From assembly GCF_003589595.1 (NCBI RefSeq), contig NW_020653945.1, positions 8,599,932 through 8,663,931 on the forward strand: a DNA stretch of 64,000 bases, in the 5' to 3' direction. Source of the DNA: Hyposmocoma kahamanoa (Eukaryota > Arthropoda > Insecta > Lepidoptera > Cosmopterigidae). Below are positions 42,892 to 64,000 of the stretch, one piece after another (the first letter of the stretch is position 1; the number at the start of each line of letters is the position of its first letter). Both the position numbers and the translations under genes were made by a program. The notes beneath the pieces are model-generated. The model made no database searches. It was not told the DNA's origin and saw only the letters and a list, made by a program, of their open reading frames with translations.

Positions 42892-45058
42892 ATTAAGTGT
42901 ATTGATTTTCATTTACTCCTAGATAATAAAATATGTAGTTTAAAGGTCAAGGTCATACCATAAAAAAGCTTTTTATTGGGAACTTAACTAAGGCTGCTGA
43001 TCAAAACATGATACAGGACAGTTGTATAACTCGACACCATGGTATAACAATATCAAGCATGTGCCAAATGATACTTTAAAAATTAATTTATATTCTGTAT
43101 ATCATATGAATAGTCCGAAATCTCAACTGATATATTCTTGATAATAATTACAAGGCAATGTATGCTAATTAGCAGAGTGCTTTGTCTAATGACTGATTAA
43201 GAAAAATAATCTGGAGTGTTATTGTGCAAGGAAATTGATTGGATGTGATTTTGAGTGACAGGAATAACAACTTAATTAGTAGTTCAATTTTTAACGCTAA
43301 TCTTTTGTCTATTGCTTACCCACATTTTTGCAAAAATTTTGGTAATTAACATTTTCGCATGAGGATACTAAATAAGGTTCTAAAGACAAAAAAATTGTCT
43401 CGAGATTTTTTCATTGCAAAGTACTGAAAGTTTGCTATCTTATTTTAATGAAGTTAGTTCTAGTAATTCTATTGTAAGGGATCCTCTACAATAGAATTAC
43501 GTATTCTATTTCTCTTCCTGCTTATATTATGCAAGACAGTTTACAGATAAAATGTTACTAACATAAGGCACAACAGAACATTTTTTTTTAATGCAAGAGA
43601 CATGCTATATTTTAAACCACTGGCCATTCTTAAATTTTAATAATGCCAATCGATAGTGGGAACTTCCGAATCCAATGGTATGTTACTGTAAACAAGTCAT
43701 TTTCGACAAAATGTCTCTAATGTTGATTGATACTTCTGGTTCAAAGTGTTTATTTATTAATAATATTAGTAAAACTTTTCATGACAAACTTTCAAAAATT
43801 AAAAAAGGAAAACGTTAATTTAAATACTCACTACATAAATAAGAATTTTGTAGGATTTCAAAAAACCCTTTTTGCTTCATATTTTAACTAGGTAATAATG
43901 ACAATCAGTAAAGTTTTAAGGACAAAAAATAAAACATTTTATTTCTAGACAATTTTTACTAATTACATTAAAAATTTTAAATCTAACTTACTAAAATACA
44001 TCACAAATGATGTAAATGTTTCTGAATGAGTTGAACTTACATAATCGTAACTTAACAAAATATGCCTACAACATAATACACCAAAATATGTGTTATTGTG
44101 TAAGTTCATCCCGTCCATTCGAAACTAAATTGTCAAGTTCCTGGATATGCTATATACTAAATCACAATTAGGCGTATAAACTCATGCCTAATTTATGTAC
44201 AAAAAATTGGTAATGTTTCAACAGACATTTCCATGATTCTCAAAATTATAACATGTGTATGTTGGAGTATAGCGTATCCACAGCCAATTATAACCATTTA
44301 AAATATAAAATTCAATCAAAGATCCGGAAATTCAATAATGCACTAAGTGCATTATAATATTGTATATAATATTGCGTTGCGCACAAATTAATTATGTATA
44401 TTTCAAGTGTAGATTTTACGGTACAGTAAATGCCGTAAACCCTACTCATTATGTATAGATTAATCTATTATGCCGGCTGACGATCAGCGTTGTTTTGATA
44501 AATAACGAAGCTCATAGTCCATTTGAGAAATATTTTACATAAATCATCATTACATTAAGGCAAAACGAAAATAAGTTATGTAATTAAACTAATAAGCGCA
44601 TACGACAAGAACATTATTACGCTTCAAGACGTTAGACCTAGTTACAAATGTTATTCCTCATAAGTGTGGTTTGTTAATTAAGGATTGACAGATTGTGTTA
44701 CAATATATGAACAAAATGGTCAAGTGTTTTTATTCTGAATCGATTCGTAACAAGACTACAATGCATGTGTTACTCGTTTCTGGTAAATGTAAACCCAACA
44801 TGATATTGCGTCGTAACAATTATGTTCCTCAAACTCTTAATTTAGTTTCGTTGAGCTTTGTCATAAATTGAAAATTCATAATATTTACACATCTCAAATA
44901 TATGGGTTTGTATGACAAAAAAAATATCTAATAAATGGAAGTTCTGTAATGATAATTATTGCATTATTTTCAGTACTTCAATAATGAATTTTATGTACTT
45001 TTCAGTCGGTTATGAGAGGTGGGTGGGGTTAATAACTAACTGAAAAGGTATGCTAGAC
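42892..45058. other. long AT-rich stretch, probably 3' UTR of the zinc-finger gene
   Basis: No coding exon. It lies between two convergent genes. It contains a perfect hairpin at 43463-43500. The 3' end of the minus-strand transcript is not fixed. Confidence 0.45.
43463..43500. repeat. perfect 14-bp-stem hairpin
   Basis: gtaattctattgta, then the 10-base loop agggatcctc, then tacaatagaattac. The arms are exact complements. If transcribed from the minus strand it would fold in the long 3' UTR of the zinc-finger gene. Confidence 0.8.
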
Positions 45059-55410
<10,352 letters not shown>

Positions 55411-56778
55411 GCACACCTCAAATATTCATTACCAATGTTTCTTCAACCAGAATTGGATGTTTCGTGCACGACACAGAAATCTACTAAAACGAAACGTGTT
55501 GATAAGAATTTTGAACATTCCGGTGGGAAAAACATCAAACTCGCGGCTAAATGAACGCGAAAGAGAAACTCCAAAAACATCAAGTGTGAAGGTAACGGGG
55601 AATATTTTCTTATCAGTCTACTCTGCTCGTAAAAAGATCACTCGATGAAAGCCGTGTCTCTGTGAATAGAGTCGATATATGTAAGAAAAGGATGACGGAC
55701 TATCTATAAACGCGCTTCAAGTAAACTGACGCCATTGTTGCACTGTTTCGGAGACACAAACGCAGAGTTCACAGAAAACTGAAGATTACACAAGACTGAA
55801 ATTGTTTTGGAAGCGATTTTACTGCTTACCTTTTTTATATATTATGAATTTCCAATTGTTATTTCGTATTTTTACATTTAATAAAGGAATTCAAGATATC
55901 TTATTTCTGTCTCACTTTTGTGAACAGTTCTCCATCTCACGAAAGGAACGAAATGGCGATACAAACAAAATGGCGGGCGACCCATCCGCCGCCGCAGTTT
56001 GTAGAATTGATATTGCTAGAGGTAAAAATGTTCACCAATTGATTGATCAATCAAAATTTTTCCACTTTTTTATTTCAACTAAATATTTATGTATTATGAG
56101 ATTTAATGAAATAAATTTATTTTATGCATTATAATGATAATATTAGAAAATAGCACAAAGATACTGTATTTCTCAAAATGTGATTTTGTTTTTCGTGGTG
56201 TGTGCTCTCCATTCGTTGCACTCTTCCATATTATTATTGACTGTTCCTTTATTCATCACTACGTCAACACTTATTTCGCCATATAGTGATTTTTACGCTT
56301 ACTGTTCCAGTGTAGTAGTATATCTTGCAGTAGCAAAAGGTCAAGAGCCCTTCAAGCTTTACAATTTACATTTAAATTCAAATTTACGGCGTTTGTAATA
56401 AGAACGATGCAACAACGTGTCAAGCTTGATGTCCTCTTTACTGTATGTATGTACTACATACCTTTACATGCTTACAGAATACCTTTTAATTTCCGTCTAG
56501 ATTACTCCTGCACACGACTGTACGTACTGACAATACAATTGACGCACGAGGATCCATGCCGTAGGTACCCCTTACTTCAGCCTGGTGGGGAACCTAGGAG
56601 AAGCTCGGATCTGGCACCGTATAACATTGAATTTTATCCATGAAGACCCAGTCTCGGTCCTGTCTTTGGGTAGAACAATTTTATAAGCGGCGTATAGATC
56701 ACGGTGAAGCTCGTCCACATAGCCAAACCATAGGTAAAGTCCAGGCTGCTTACTGTTGCCTACACTCAAGACAAAGAG
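55411..56778. other. upstream region of the zinc-finger gene
   Basis: It probably holds the zinc-finger promoter and 5' UTR. On the plus strand, caaaatggcgggcgacccatccgccgccgcagtttgtag... (55969-56015) looks like the start of a divergent transcript (MAGDPSAAAVCRIDIA) with a weak donor; no further exon could be joined to it. The rest is unassigned. Confidence 0.35.
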
Positions 56779-56779
56779 T

Positions 56780-57250
56780 TAGGGCACGTTCCCATTATGT
56801 CGTGACGACAGATTGTCGTGCAGTTTACAGTGTCGTATTTAAATGAAGTTGTTCACATATAGCACGACACGATTAACTGTCGTTCACGATTTTTTATCGT
56901 TAGGGCGCGTTCCCACTATGTCGTCACGTTTTATTATTGTTGGACGACTGTCGTGTCTAGCCTGTTCCCATATCACGACTATCTGTCGTGGACGATTTTT
57001 TATCGTTGAACGACTGTCGTGACTAGCTGTTCCCACTAGATCGTGATGACAATTTATTGTTTCACGACAGCCTCCTTGTCGTTTGCACGACCGAATCGTT
57101 TGATGCACTGCAATCGCTTGTATGTTCTTCTGGAAGCCGGTAGTGTGTGTTCGCTCGAAATGGATGAAGACGAAATTTTAATAATGTGTTACTATTTTAA
57201 AATGCGGAAGAGGAAGCAAACAAACCGAAAGTGTTCGGATGCGCGCGCGC
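56780..57250 (+). mobile_element. Harbinger-like element fragment, nested ends
   Basis: Two end-like runs, tagggcacgttcccattatgtcgt (56780) and tagggcgcgttcccactatgtcgt (56901), and several tgtcgtg/cacgaca words suggest one element end inserted into or duplicated within another. From 57160 a short frame MDEDEILIMCYYFKMRKRKQ resembles the N-terminus of Harbinger nucleases but breaks off after 57230. Confidence 0.4.
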
Positions 57251-57350
57251 GCTTTCGTTTTCTTTTTCTTTTCGCACTCGATTGACTCGTTGCCATCGCC
57301 TGGGTCTACTTACAGGGATATAATATTACGGCAACAAGTACCTATACGAA

Positions 57351-58745
57351 CGAGTATGAACTCTACGCAGTGTAGTAAAAAAGACGCTGAAGGTTTTATG
57401 ACAGTAATTAACAATAGAAAACGGCCAAAGAACTTAAACAAATGCGGTACCGCAGTGAACAAGCTAATTACTGGTCGCCGAAATGCCCTTACGGTGGTTT
57501 TGGCAATGATGTGGAGAAAATCTCAATTTCCTAATGTGTCGATCGTTGAGTGTAACTCTAATAGAATTCAGGCCATACGTATTGTATTTGATGACTTTTG
57601 AAGATTTACATGCCGACGGACAAAATATAGACAATTTGTCAGATTATACGGACTGCTTGGCTAGTATTAATGCCATCGTTGATGAAGTTGGTGCTGCAGG
57701 GGTGTACGTGTTGGGAGATTTCAAAGCGCATCCGAATGCCTTGTTTGGAAAGGAACTACAGCTTTTTCGCGAGGAGCATGAATTTATATGTGCTGACATC
57801 CAAGCTCTGGGCGCTGAATCCAACACGTAAACCTATATAAGTGACGCACACGATTCACGTAGATGGCTGGATCATTGTATGGTATCGATGGCTCCATGGA
57901 AAACCATATTATCTGTGAAAGTAGTGGCCGGTGTTTTCTCATCTGATCATTTTCCACTGCAAATAGTTTGTAAGCTAGACGGAATTAGTTATTTGTAAAG
58001 TGCGGAATGTAATATGCCAAAAAAATGATGAAAATCAGATGGGGCTCCCGGAATTTTTGTCAAATTGAAAAATACTACGAATTTTGTAAATTGAAATTAG
58101 AGGCTGTGATTGATTTTACGCGTTGTGTAGAATGTGAGACGAATGAGTGTGTTGAATGTGTGAATGTTAATTTACATAGAAGGTTTATTGAAGGTTGAAT
58201 ACACCTTAGTGTTACTGTTAGTGTAGACATAGTGTTTTATGTACATGTTTTGCAATCCGGTGCGATATGCACTTCTGTTTTGCGTCATAGTGGTGGAAAT
58301 AGACGCAGCGTAACAGGATAGAATTATCATGTAAGGGAGAGTCATCTAACGGCACGTCTATATTATGGTTGTTGGGTTATTGCTGGCCGGCCAACCACAG
58401 GCGAAATACACGATAAAATGTACACAAGCCGAAAAATCTTTAAAAATAAACTAAGATGGTGTTTAAGAAACGAAAATAAAATTAAAATGGACATTTTGGC
58501 TACGCATAAAATAAAAATTTTATAAAATTTTGGAATGTCACAAAACAGTTTAATTATAAACAAAGTGTACCTGCGTCCGTGGATGGCGATGCGACTTCTA
58601 ACGAATACAGGTTAGAATGCGGTGTTCGCCAGGGGGGTTGGACTTCTCCGGATCTTTTTAATGTTTACATAAATGGGTTCATCGGCGAGTTGACGAGCAC
58701 CAAGGTCGGATGCCATATGGCGAGTGTTCGTGTGAATAACCATCA
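57351..58745 (+). pseudogene. LINE fragments: ORF1 end, endonuclease, RT
   Basis: 57351-57480 resembles an ORF1 linker (MNSTQCSKKDAEGFMTVINN). 57640-58000 encodes an apurinic-type endonuclease segment (GVYVLGDFKAHPNALFGKEL, FICADIQALGAESNT, ISDAHDSRRWLDHC, SSDHFPL with the catalytic SDHxP). 58580-58740 is an RT segment (RLECGVRQGGWTSPDLFNVY). There are large deletions between the parts, and stops throughout. Confidence 0.75.
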
Positions 58746-58840
58746 GACTACACATTTTTGTTCGAAAATCGCCTCCAGTGCAACGGAACATGATACGTCA
58801 ATATGTAGCTTGATGTGCTGGCGTGTGTAATTAAACGTAG
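58741..58840 (+). repeat. dispersed repeat shared with 3.44-3.53 kb
   Basis: cacatttttgttcgaaaatcgcctccagtgcaacggaacatgatacgtcaatatgtagcttgatgtgctg matches 3447-3520 with scattered differences. Confidence 0.65.
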
Positions 58841-58947
58841 ATCTTAGATATGGGAGACAGAAGCCCAAACTGAGTAAGCCCTGTGCTATGGCACTCCAGG
58901 TTCCCCCTCTCGGCAATAGTATAGTCAGTATACAAAATAAGGATATA

Positions 58948-61345
58948 CAGGGTTACAGGAAAAGTCGTGCTAGATCCGTTAAGGGCGTGGAGTACTCATC
59001 ATTTCTGACTTATTTTACTATGAAACACCCTACCCTAAACTTAACCCTTTTCGAAATATTTGCTTTTTATTTTTTTTATTCAAAATTGCCGATTTTTAGG
59101 CTACTAAATTTAATTTTGTTTATTTTGTGTGTCTTATTATGATAATTATTGCATTTTTACATGTGTGATAAGATGCTTTAGGACCTCAATCATTAAAATA
59201 GTGAATAAGTTAATTCAATACGCCGTAGTAGAAAAGAGAAAGTTAAGAAATTAAAAAAAAAATTAGAAAGTTTATTTTTCTCTAAGGGATATCTAAAAAA
59301 AATATTATCAGTTGATCGGCAGATAAGTTATAAAATATCTACGTTTCATCAGCTATCTAACAAGGTATAACAATCTAGGGTTTTATTTAAATGCATTGAA
59401 AAAACTTAGTTTCATAGGCGATAGTGGAGGAGAAAATTAATACTTAGCCCTAAAAAGTATAACAAAACAATAGGTAAGCATGCGAAGTATTTATTAAATC
59501 AGGTTTTCACACAACTTTTTGTTATTTTACAGTTCATGTTCAACATGGCCGCCTCTGTTTCTAATACATTGTCGCATTCTTCTACGGAGACCAGTCTTCA
59601 CTACTCCAGTGATCAACGTTGTCCTCATTTGATTTGCTGCATCCACAATCCTTTCTTTTAACTCTTCCACAGACGAAACTGGATTTGACTCGCTGTAGAC
59701 AAGACTTTTCATGCGCCCCCACACATGAAAATCCATGGCCCACCTCGTCCTATCCATTTGTTTGGATAATTTGTGTCCGGCCGTCTCTGACACTTCTCCT
59801 GAAATGGGCAGGGCAGCCATCATGTTGGAACCACATGTCCCTGATCAAGATGAGTGGCAGATCATCCAGCAAATCACTCAAGTCTCCTCTCAAAAAATTT
59901 TCGTAACTTTCCCCATTTAGATTGTCCGGGAGAAAGTAAGGTCTAATCAAATGATTGGAGATAATACCCATCCACACATTCACGCTGAATCTTCGTTGGG
60001 AACCCTTCACTCTTTTCTTATTGGGATTCCTAAGTTCTTTTGGGGCCCAGTAATGCGCGTTGTGATAATTAGTTATGCCATCTTTATCAAATTTGGATTC
60101 ATCTGTCCACAAGATATTTCTTAGAAAATCTGGGTCTTCTACGTCAGCATTTAGCATAAATCTGCAGAAGTCCAACCTTCTCGCGGGGTCTCCTTCTTCA
60201 ATAGTGTGTACCGGCGTGTAATGGTACGAGTATAGGCCAGCAGTATGCACTGTAAACCACACTCTCCATTGCGAAAGTCCCAGATCACGGGCAACAATAT
60301 TAGTGGAAGTAGTCGGATCCGCTCGAAAGCGTTGCACTATCTCATTGTCCTGTTCTTCGTCGTCATTAATTCGTGGTCTGCCCATGTCTGTATTTCGTCT
60401 CAAAATAGAGCCAGTTTCTCGAAGTCTCCGATAAACTCTGTCAAAAACAGCCACATCCGGCACTCGACGACCGGGGAATCGAGCTATGTATTCGTTGCGA
60501 GCTTGCGCAGACACACAATCGCAGTATCCGTAACAAATAAGCATATCAGCATATTCCTCAGGTGTGTACGACGTCATCTTCAACACTTCCGTAGCACAAG
60601 TACAAATCAAAGTCCGGTTAACAAGCACAGTAGTCACATATCGGAAAAAACAGTCCAGAATCACAGCCAAGTCAAGAAAAAGAGCAAAACGATATCACAT
60701 CTACTATGTACGAAGCACAAAAGCAGACTGACAAACAAAACAATATCCCGTGATATCTCTACAATATTTTTTCTTTCATTCGCACCTACATAAACCGTCG
60801 CTTGTCTCACTCGCACGGTGCGTCTTAACTTAAGGACAATAGGCGCGGGACCGTTAGAACTGCTACCTGGAGCGTCCCAACTACTTTTTTTTCCACGAAA
60901 TGCAATACAAATCCTAGATTGTTATACCTTGTTAGATAGCTGATGAAACGTAGATATTTTATAACTTATCTGCCGATCAACTGCCATAATATTTTTTTTA
61001 GATATCTCTTAGAGAAAAATAAACTTTCTAATTTTTTTTTAATTTCTTAACTTTCTCTTTTCTACTACGGCGTATTGAATTAACTTATTCACTATTTTAA
61101 TGATTGAGGTCCTAAAGCATCTTATCACACATGTAAAAATGCAATAATTATAATAATAAGACACATAAAATAAACAAAATTAAATTTAGTAGCCTAAAAA
61201 TCGGCAATTTTGAATAAAAAAAATAAAAGTCAAATATCTCGAAAAGGGTTAAGTTTAGGGTAGGGTGTTTCATAGTAAAATAAGTCAGAAATGATGAGTA
61301 CTCCACGCCCTTAACGGATCTAGCACGACTTTTCCTGTAACCCTG
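58948..61345 (-). mobile_element. IS630/Tc1-type transposon with about 425-bp inverted repeats
   Basis: It is 2398 bp, flanked by TA. The left end (cagggttacaggaaaagtcg...) and right end are inverted copies over about 425 bp (58948-59374 and 60920-61345) with only scattered differences, mainly length changes in A/T runs. Such long arms are unusual for Tc1/mariner, where 20-250 bp is common. The space between holds one transposase gene on the minus strand, which is broken. Confidence 0.9.
59527..60670 (-). pseudogene. transposase of the 58948-61345 element, frameshifted
   Basis: The frame is open from 60670 for 306 codons. The N-terminal part has SYTPEEYADMLICYGYCDCV and a VFDRVYRRLRETGS helix; a second DNA-binding part has DLGLSQWRVWFTVHTAGLYS. 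The DDE domain shows NILWTDESKFDKDG (first Asp), VNVWMGI and MWFQHDGCPAH (second Asp). Just after AHFRRSVRD the frame is lost; the C-terminus (MDFHVWGRMKSLVYSESNPV...RNRGGHVEHEL) continues in another frame to 59527. Between them the usual W-P-x-R-S-P-D-L motif is missing, so an internal deletion accompanies the frame change. Similar transposases are common in ants, aphids and moths. It is inactive as read. Confidence 0.85.
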
Positions 61346-61582
61346 TATAGGAACAAAACTCTTAGCGCTCAGTTACACCAAGCGAAAGTTTTCGCGCTGC
61401 GACCGACCAGTTACCACGCCTTCATGTATGTTTAATGGCGAATTTGAATTCTATTTACTAGGCAACACTTAAATTTATTCTGAATAATACAACCGCCCGC
61501 CGCGCAACAAGGTACTCTTTGCGCGGGCCGCCGCGTATACCAAACTCAAGCCACACTCGCCCGCGTGCCCGAGACTCTCATA
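61346..61582. other. non-coding stretch
   Basis: It contains gcgctcagttacaccaagcgaaagttttcgcgctgcgac and a GC-rich cgcgggccgccgcg run. No exon is seen. Confidence 0.35.
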
Positions 61583-61765
61583 ACCGACTTCAAAAAAGGA
61601 GGAGGTTTTCAATTCGATTGTTGTTTTTTGTATATATGTTACGCAATAACTCCGGTATTTGTGAACCGATTTTCATGATTCTTTTTTTGTTGGAAAGGGG
61701 GTACTTCCATAGTGGTCCCATTTTATTTCGAAGAGAATCATCCACCTCTAAGGGTGGCTGTTCAC
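61583..61765 (+). repeat. interspersed repeat of the 'cttcaaaaaaggaggagg' type, copy 2
   Basis: accgacttcaaaaaaggaggaggttttcaattcg...atgttacgcaataactccggtatttgtgaaccgattttcatgattc corresponds to 1397-1560 in the same orientation. Confidence 0.7.
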
Positions 61766-62035
61766 GCATGAAGATTCATTTTTATAAATAGCGCCTAACT
61801 TTAATTTAGGAGCAATTATTTTAATGGTTGATTTTGCTATTTCTCCAATTCAAGGCGTTTTTCCGCTCCTGAGAACCGATTTTTATTATCTCCAGTGTCA
61901 AGTCCTGTATAGTGGCGAACCAGGCGATATTTCAATAAAACTAAAACAGATAACAACTTTAGCAAGAAAACAGTACTATAAACAATCTGCCTATCTCTAC
62001 AATAGAGTTAAGTGGCTACAAATATGAAACTATGA

Positions 62036-62132
62036 CACACACGCACGCACACACCCGCAAACACACACACACACACACACACACGCGCGCGCACGCACCC
62101 ACGCACGCGCACACGCACGCGCACACGCACAC
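62036..62132. repeat. CA/GCAC microsatellite
   Basis: An imperfect (ca)n and (cgca)n run of about 97 bp. Frames read across it are artefacts. Confidence 0.95.
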
Positions 62133-63340
62133 TTCTTTTGAATAATTAAGGCTTCATTTACATTGCGGCGGTACGGAATGGAAGCGAATTTTTGTAACGA
62201 TTTTGTAACAACATACGAGTGGCATAATGAATAAGAAACTAGATGCGAGCCAAAATCTTCTGGAATTATCGCGCATGCTCGAGAATGCTCGCGCAATCCG
62301 CGCAGTCCGCAGAAGATTTTGACTGGAAAATATTCATTTATTTATAGTACTAACAAACTGAAACAGAGTAACAAAATAATAGGATATTTCAATGCCCAAA
62401 TCACCACACAGTTGTACTGGCCTAACAGATATTACCATTTCACATATCAATGTTATTTGTGTTCTGTCCTCATAAGAGTGTCAATAATATTCTTCTTTTC
62501 ATGTCAAGCAAGACTAGGTTTAGGACATTTTCTGGAACAGTGGCTCGAAAATGAAGATAATCATTGTCACATAGCTTTCATTATAAAAGTGCATTTCACC
62601 TACAGCCTGAATACTTATCTTTCCACTCAGATTAATAAATTAAACTTAGAGACTATAATCGCCAACTTTAGACATACCAAAGAGAGTAAATACTTACTTT
62701 AAACCTTTATGCGTCTATATATACAGCGTGATTTTTTAACTGAGACAGTGTGAGGAAATCCTAAACCATGGAAGATCCTAAGGAGAATGTGTGATAACAA
62801 ACTTGACTAAAAATAGTTGAGTTCTTAGGTTTTCGCGATTGTTACACATAGGAAATGAAACTATTTTTCTGGATTCAAATCGCGTATATTTGTTTTTTCA
62901 AACAAACCGAAGTTTCGGGCCCTTTACAGGTCCCATACGTGTCAACCGTGACCATGCGATTTATATACGTCAAAATAGTTTCATTTCCTAAAAATAATTG
63001 GTCAAGCATGGGATAAATGACCATAAAAATTATAAATAATAATATTTTTTTTAATGCTGATTGACTCAGTTTTTTGTAAAGACATTTTCATTGTATGAGA
63101 AGAAAAAATCAGGACAGCAAAAGTAGGTCAAATTTAATAAAATGATTTTTCATTAATTTGCTTGTGAAATAAAGATACTTTGACTTTCTGTCATTAATTA
63201 GTAATAGTAGTAATATTGTTAAGTGTAATGGCTAAAGCAAACAAGCAATTGTTCCAGAAAGCTATTACTCCAGCAGTGCTTGAGTATGAACTAGTAGAAA
63301 GACTAGGTGGTGTTTTGTGTGGAGAGTGTAATATAACTTT
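62133..63340. other. non-coding stretch, probably 3' flank of the gene at 63341
   Basis: AT-rich. 62155-62200 (cattgcggcggtacggaatggaagcgaatttttgtaacg) resembles 20338-20380 and may be a small repeat. No exon is supported. Confidence 0.4.
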
Positions 63341-63796
63341 TCATGTCTCTCCCGATTCCATGGGTTCATTTGATTTAATAATAGTTCCCTCATCTAGCTG
63401 TGGTGGAGTGGTGATATTTAATTCAGGTATTATAGCGTCTAAGGCTTCTTGTACAGAGGTAAAACGCGCAGGCTTTATATCATCATCTAAGTGCTGTGTT
63501 TCACCTTTCATACTATCCTCTGAAACATATAAAAATAATTAATGCACCACTGCTAGTTTCCATAGTTGATGCTCATTACTATTTTAATCACAAACAGCAG
63601 TGGCTTATATTATTATAAAAATTACCTGGACCATCCCTTGGTAAAACATAAGCATGATCCATTTTCAATAATTTTCTGGTTTTACAAACATATTTCAGGT
63701 TACTTTCGGCCAGTTTATCAAACAGAGGATCCTCACAATGTGGAGATGGGTCTTCTTCAAAAAACATGTATGTTCCTAGTGCATTTTTGTAACTTC
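63341..63796 (-). CDS. TFIIIC subunit 6-like protein (GTF3C6), last two exons
   Basis: TFIIIC binds the internal promoters of tRNA genes and recruits TFIIIB for RNA polymerase III. Exon 63626-63796 (acceptor ttatttcag) reads GSYKNALGTYMFFEEDP, DPLFDKLAESNLKYVCKTRK and LLKMDHAYVLPRDGP. The pattern small-loop/G-T-x-x-F-F-E.../LKY-x-C-K-T-x-K-x-L-x-M is the C-terminal part of the triple-barrel domain of this subunit. Exon 63341-63519 joins in phase 1 and gives an acidic tail ending SNEPMESGET, TGA. Upstream exons lie beyond the right edge or in unread sequence, so the gene is partial. The family call rests on a short motif and is probable, not certain. Confidence 0.7.
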
Positions 63797-64000
63797 CTGA
63801 AATAAATTTTTCATTAATAAAATAAATAATATAACCTTGATTTATTGGTTTGGACAGACATAAAAGATATTTTTTGCTTAACAATATTTTACAGAATATA
63901 CCCAATACTGCGAACCCAAAAATGCAAAAACAAAACTTGAAACCTAACTAAAACTGAGAAAACACAACTTGTAAAGGAGAAGGGTCATAGCCTAAAGTAA
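63797..64000. other. intron of the minus-strand TFIIIC-like gene
   Basis: No coding exon with usable borders is seen. The preceding exon should lie beyond the window. Confidence 0.4.

Noticed and set aside
55949..56134. Divergent first exon starting MAGDPSAAA
   Set aside because: Only a weak donor (gtaaaa) and no downstream exon could be joined; kept as a remark in the upstream-region entry and not called as a gene.
62030..62296. Minus-strand frame rich in Ala-Arg-Val-Cys repeats
   Set aside because: It reads through the CA microsatellite and is a low-complexity artefact.
63216..63542. 108-residue plus-strand frame
   Set aside because: It is antisense to the in-phase terminal exon of the TFIIIC-like gene, whose splice sites and motif pattern are better supported.

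Overview
The window is a stretch of an AT-rich, intron-bearing insect nuclear genome, most probably a moth or butterfly. Three things point that way: (1) host genes with canonical GT..AG introns; (2) tRNA-headed SINEs, CR1/Jockey-type LINE 3' ends, mariner, Harbinger and hAT relics and the 'cttcaaaaaaggaggagg' repeat, families that I associate with Lepidoptera; (3) a eukaryotic NDP kinase, a C2H2 zinc-finger gene and a TFIIIC subunit beside bacterial-type DNA repair genes. Most of the DNA is mobile-element debris, with host genes as islands.

1-17.6 kb: a small unrecognised gene with exons scattered from 9.8 to 16.2 kb, plus two copies of its last exon (1906-2036 intact, 17459 frameshifted), showing a tandem duplication. 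Between them lie a CR1-like LINE interrupted by an errantivirus-type env+LTR fragment (4.85-8.14 kb), a possible P-element/THAP relic (10.18-12.32 kb), a Harbinger MITE (12720-13208) and SINE pieces.

17.6-30 kb: a hAT-type MITE, a 1.29 kb mariner, the acidic 3' exons of a minus-strand gene (20.6-21.6 kb), a TA-flanked MITE, an intact DDE transposon of 2.0 kb with perfect 36-bp inverted repeats and an uninterrupted 448-aa transposase (22817-24818), a decayed Ty1/copia element, CR1 fragments, and a short minus-strand gene with an in-frame TAG (29538-29759).

30-45 kb: MITEs with clean target-site duplications, a 5'-truncated but open CR1 copy (33.65-35.34 kb), a three-exon unrecognised gene with a Jockey-type LINE in its intron (35574-38972), then a compact plus-strand block: two intronless paralogues of bacterial DNA-3-methyladenine glycosylase I (Tag) in tandem and an intronless nucleoside diphosphate kinase. 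The Tag pair looks like horizontal transfer followed by duplication; one copy keeps the key active-site Glu and the other has Ala.

45-55.4 kb: one minus-strand zinc-finger gene whose ten coding exons can be joined in phase into 540 residues (7 C2H2 fingers, two Cys-rich knuckles, Gln-rich ends). Its introns are loaded with SINEs, a second mariner, a MITE and LINE scraps.

55.4-64 kb: Harbinger-like and LINE debris, a 2.4 kb IS630/Tc1-type element with about 425-bp inverted repeats and a broken transposase, a CA microsatellite, and at the right edge the last two exons of a minus-strand gene resembling TFIIIC subunit 6 (GTF3C6).
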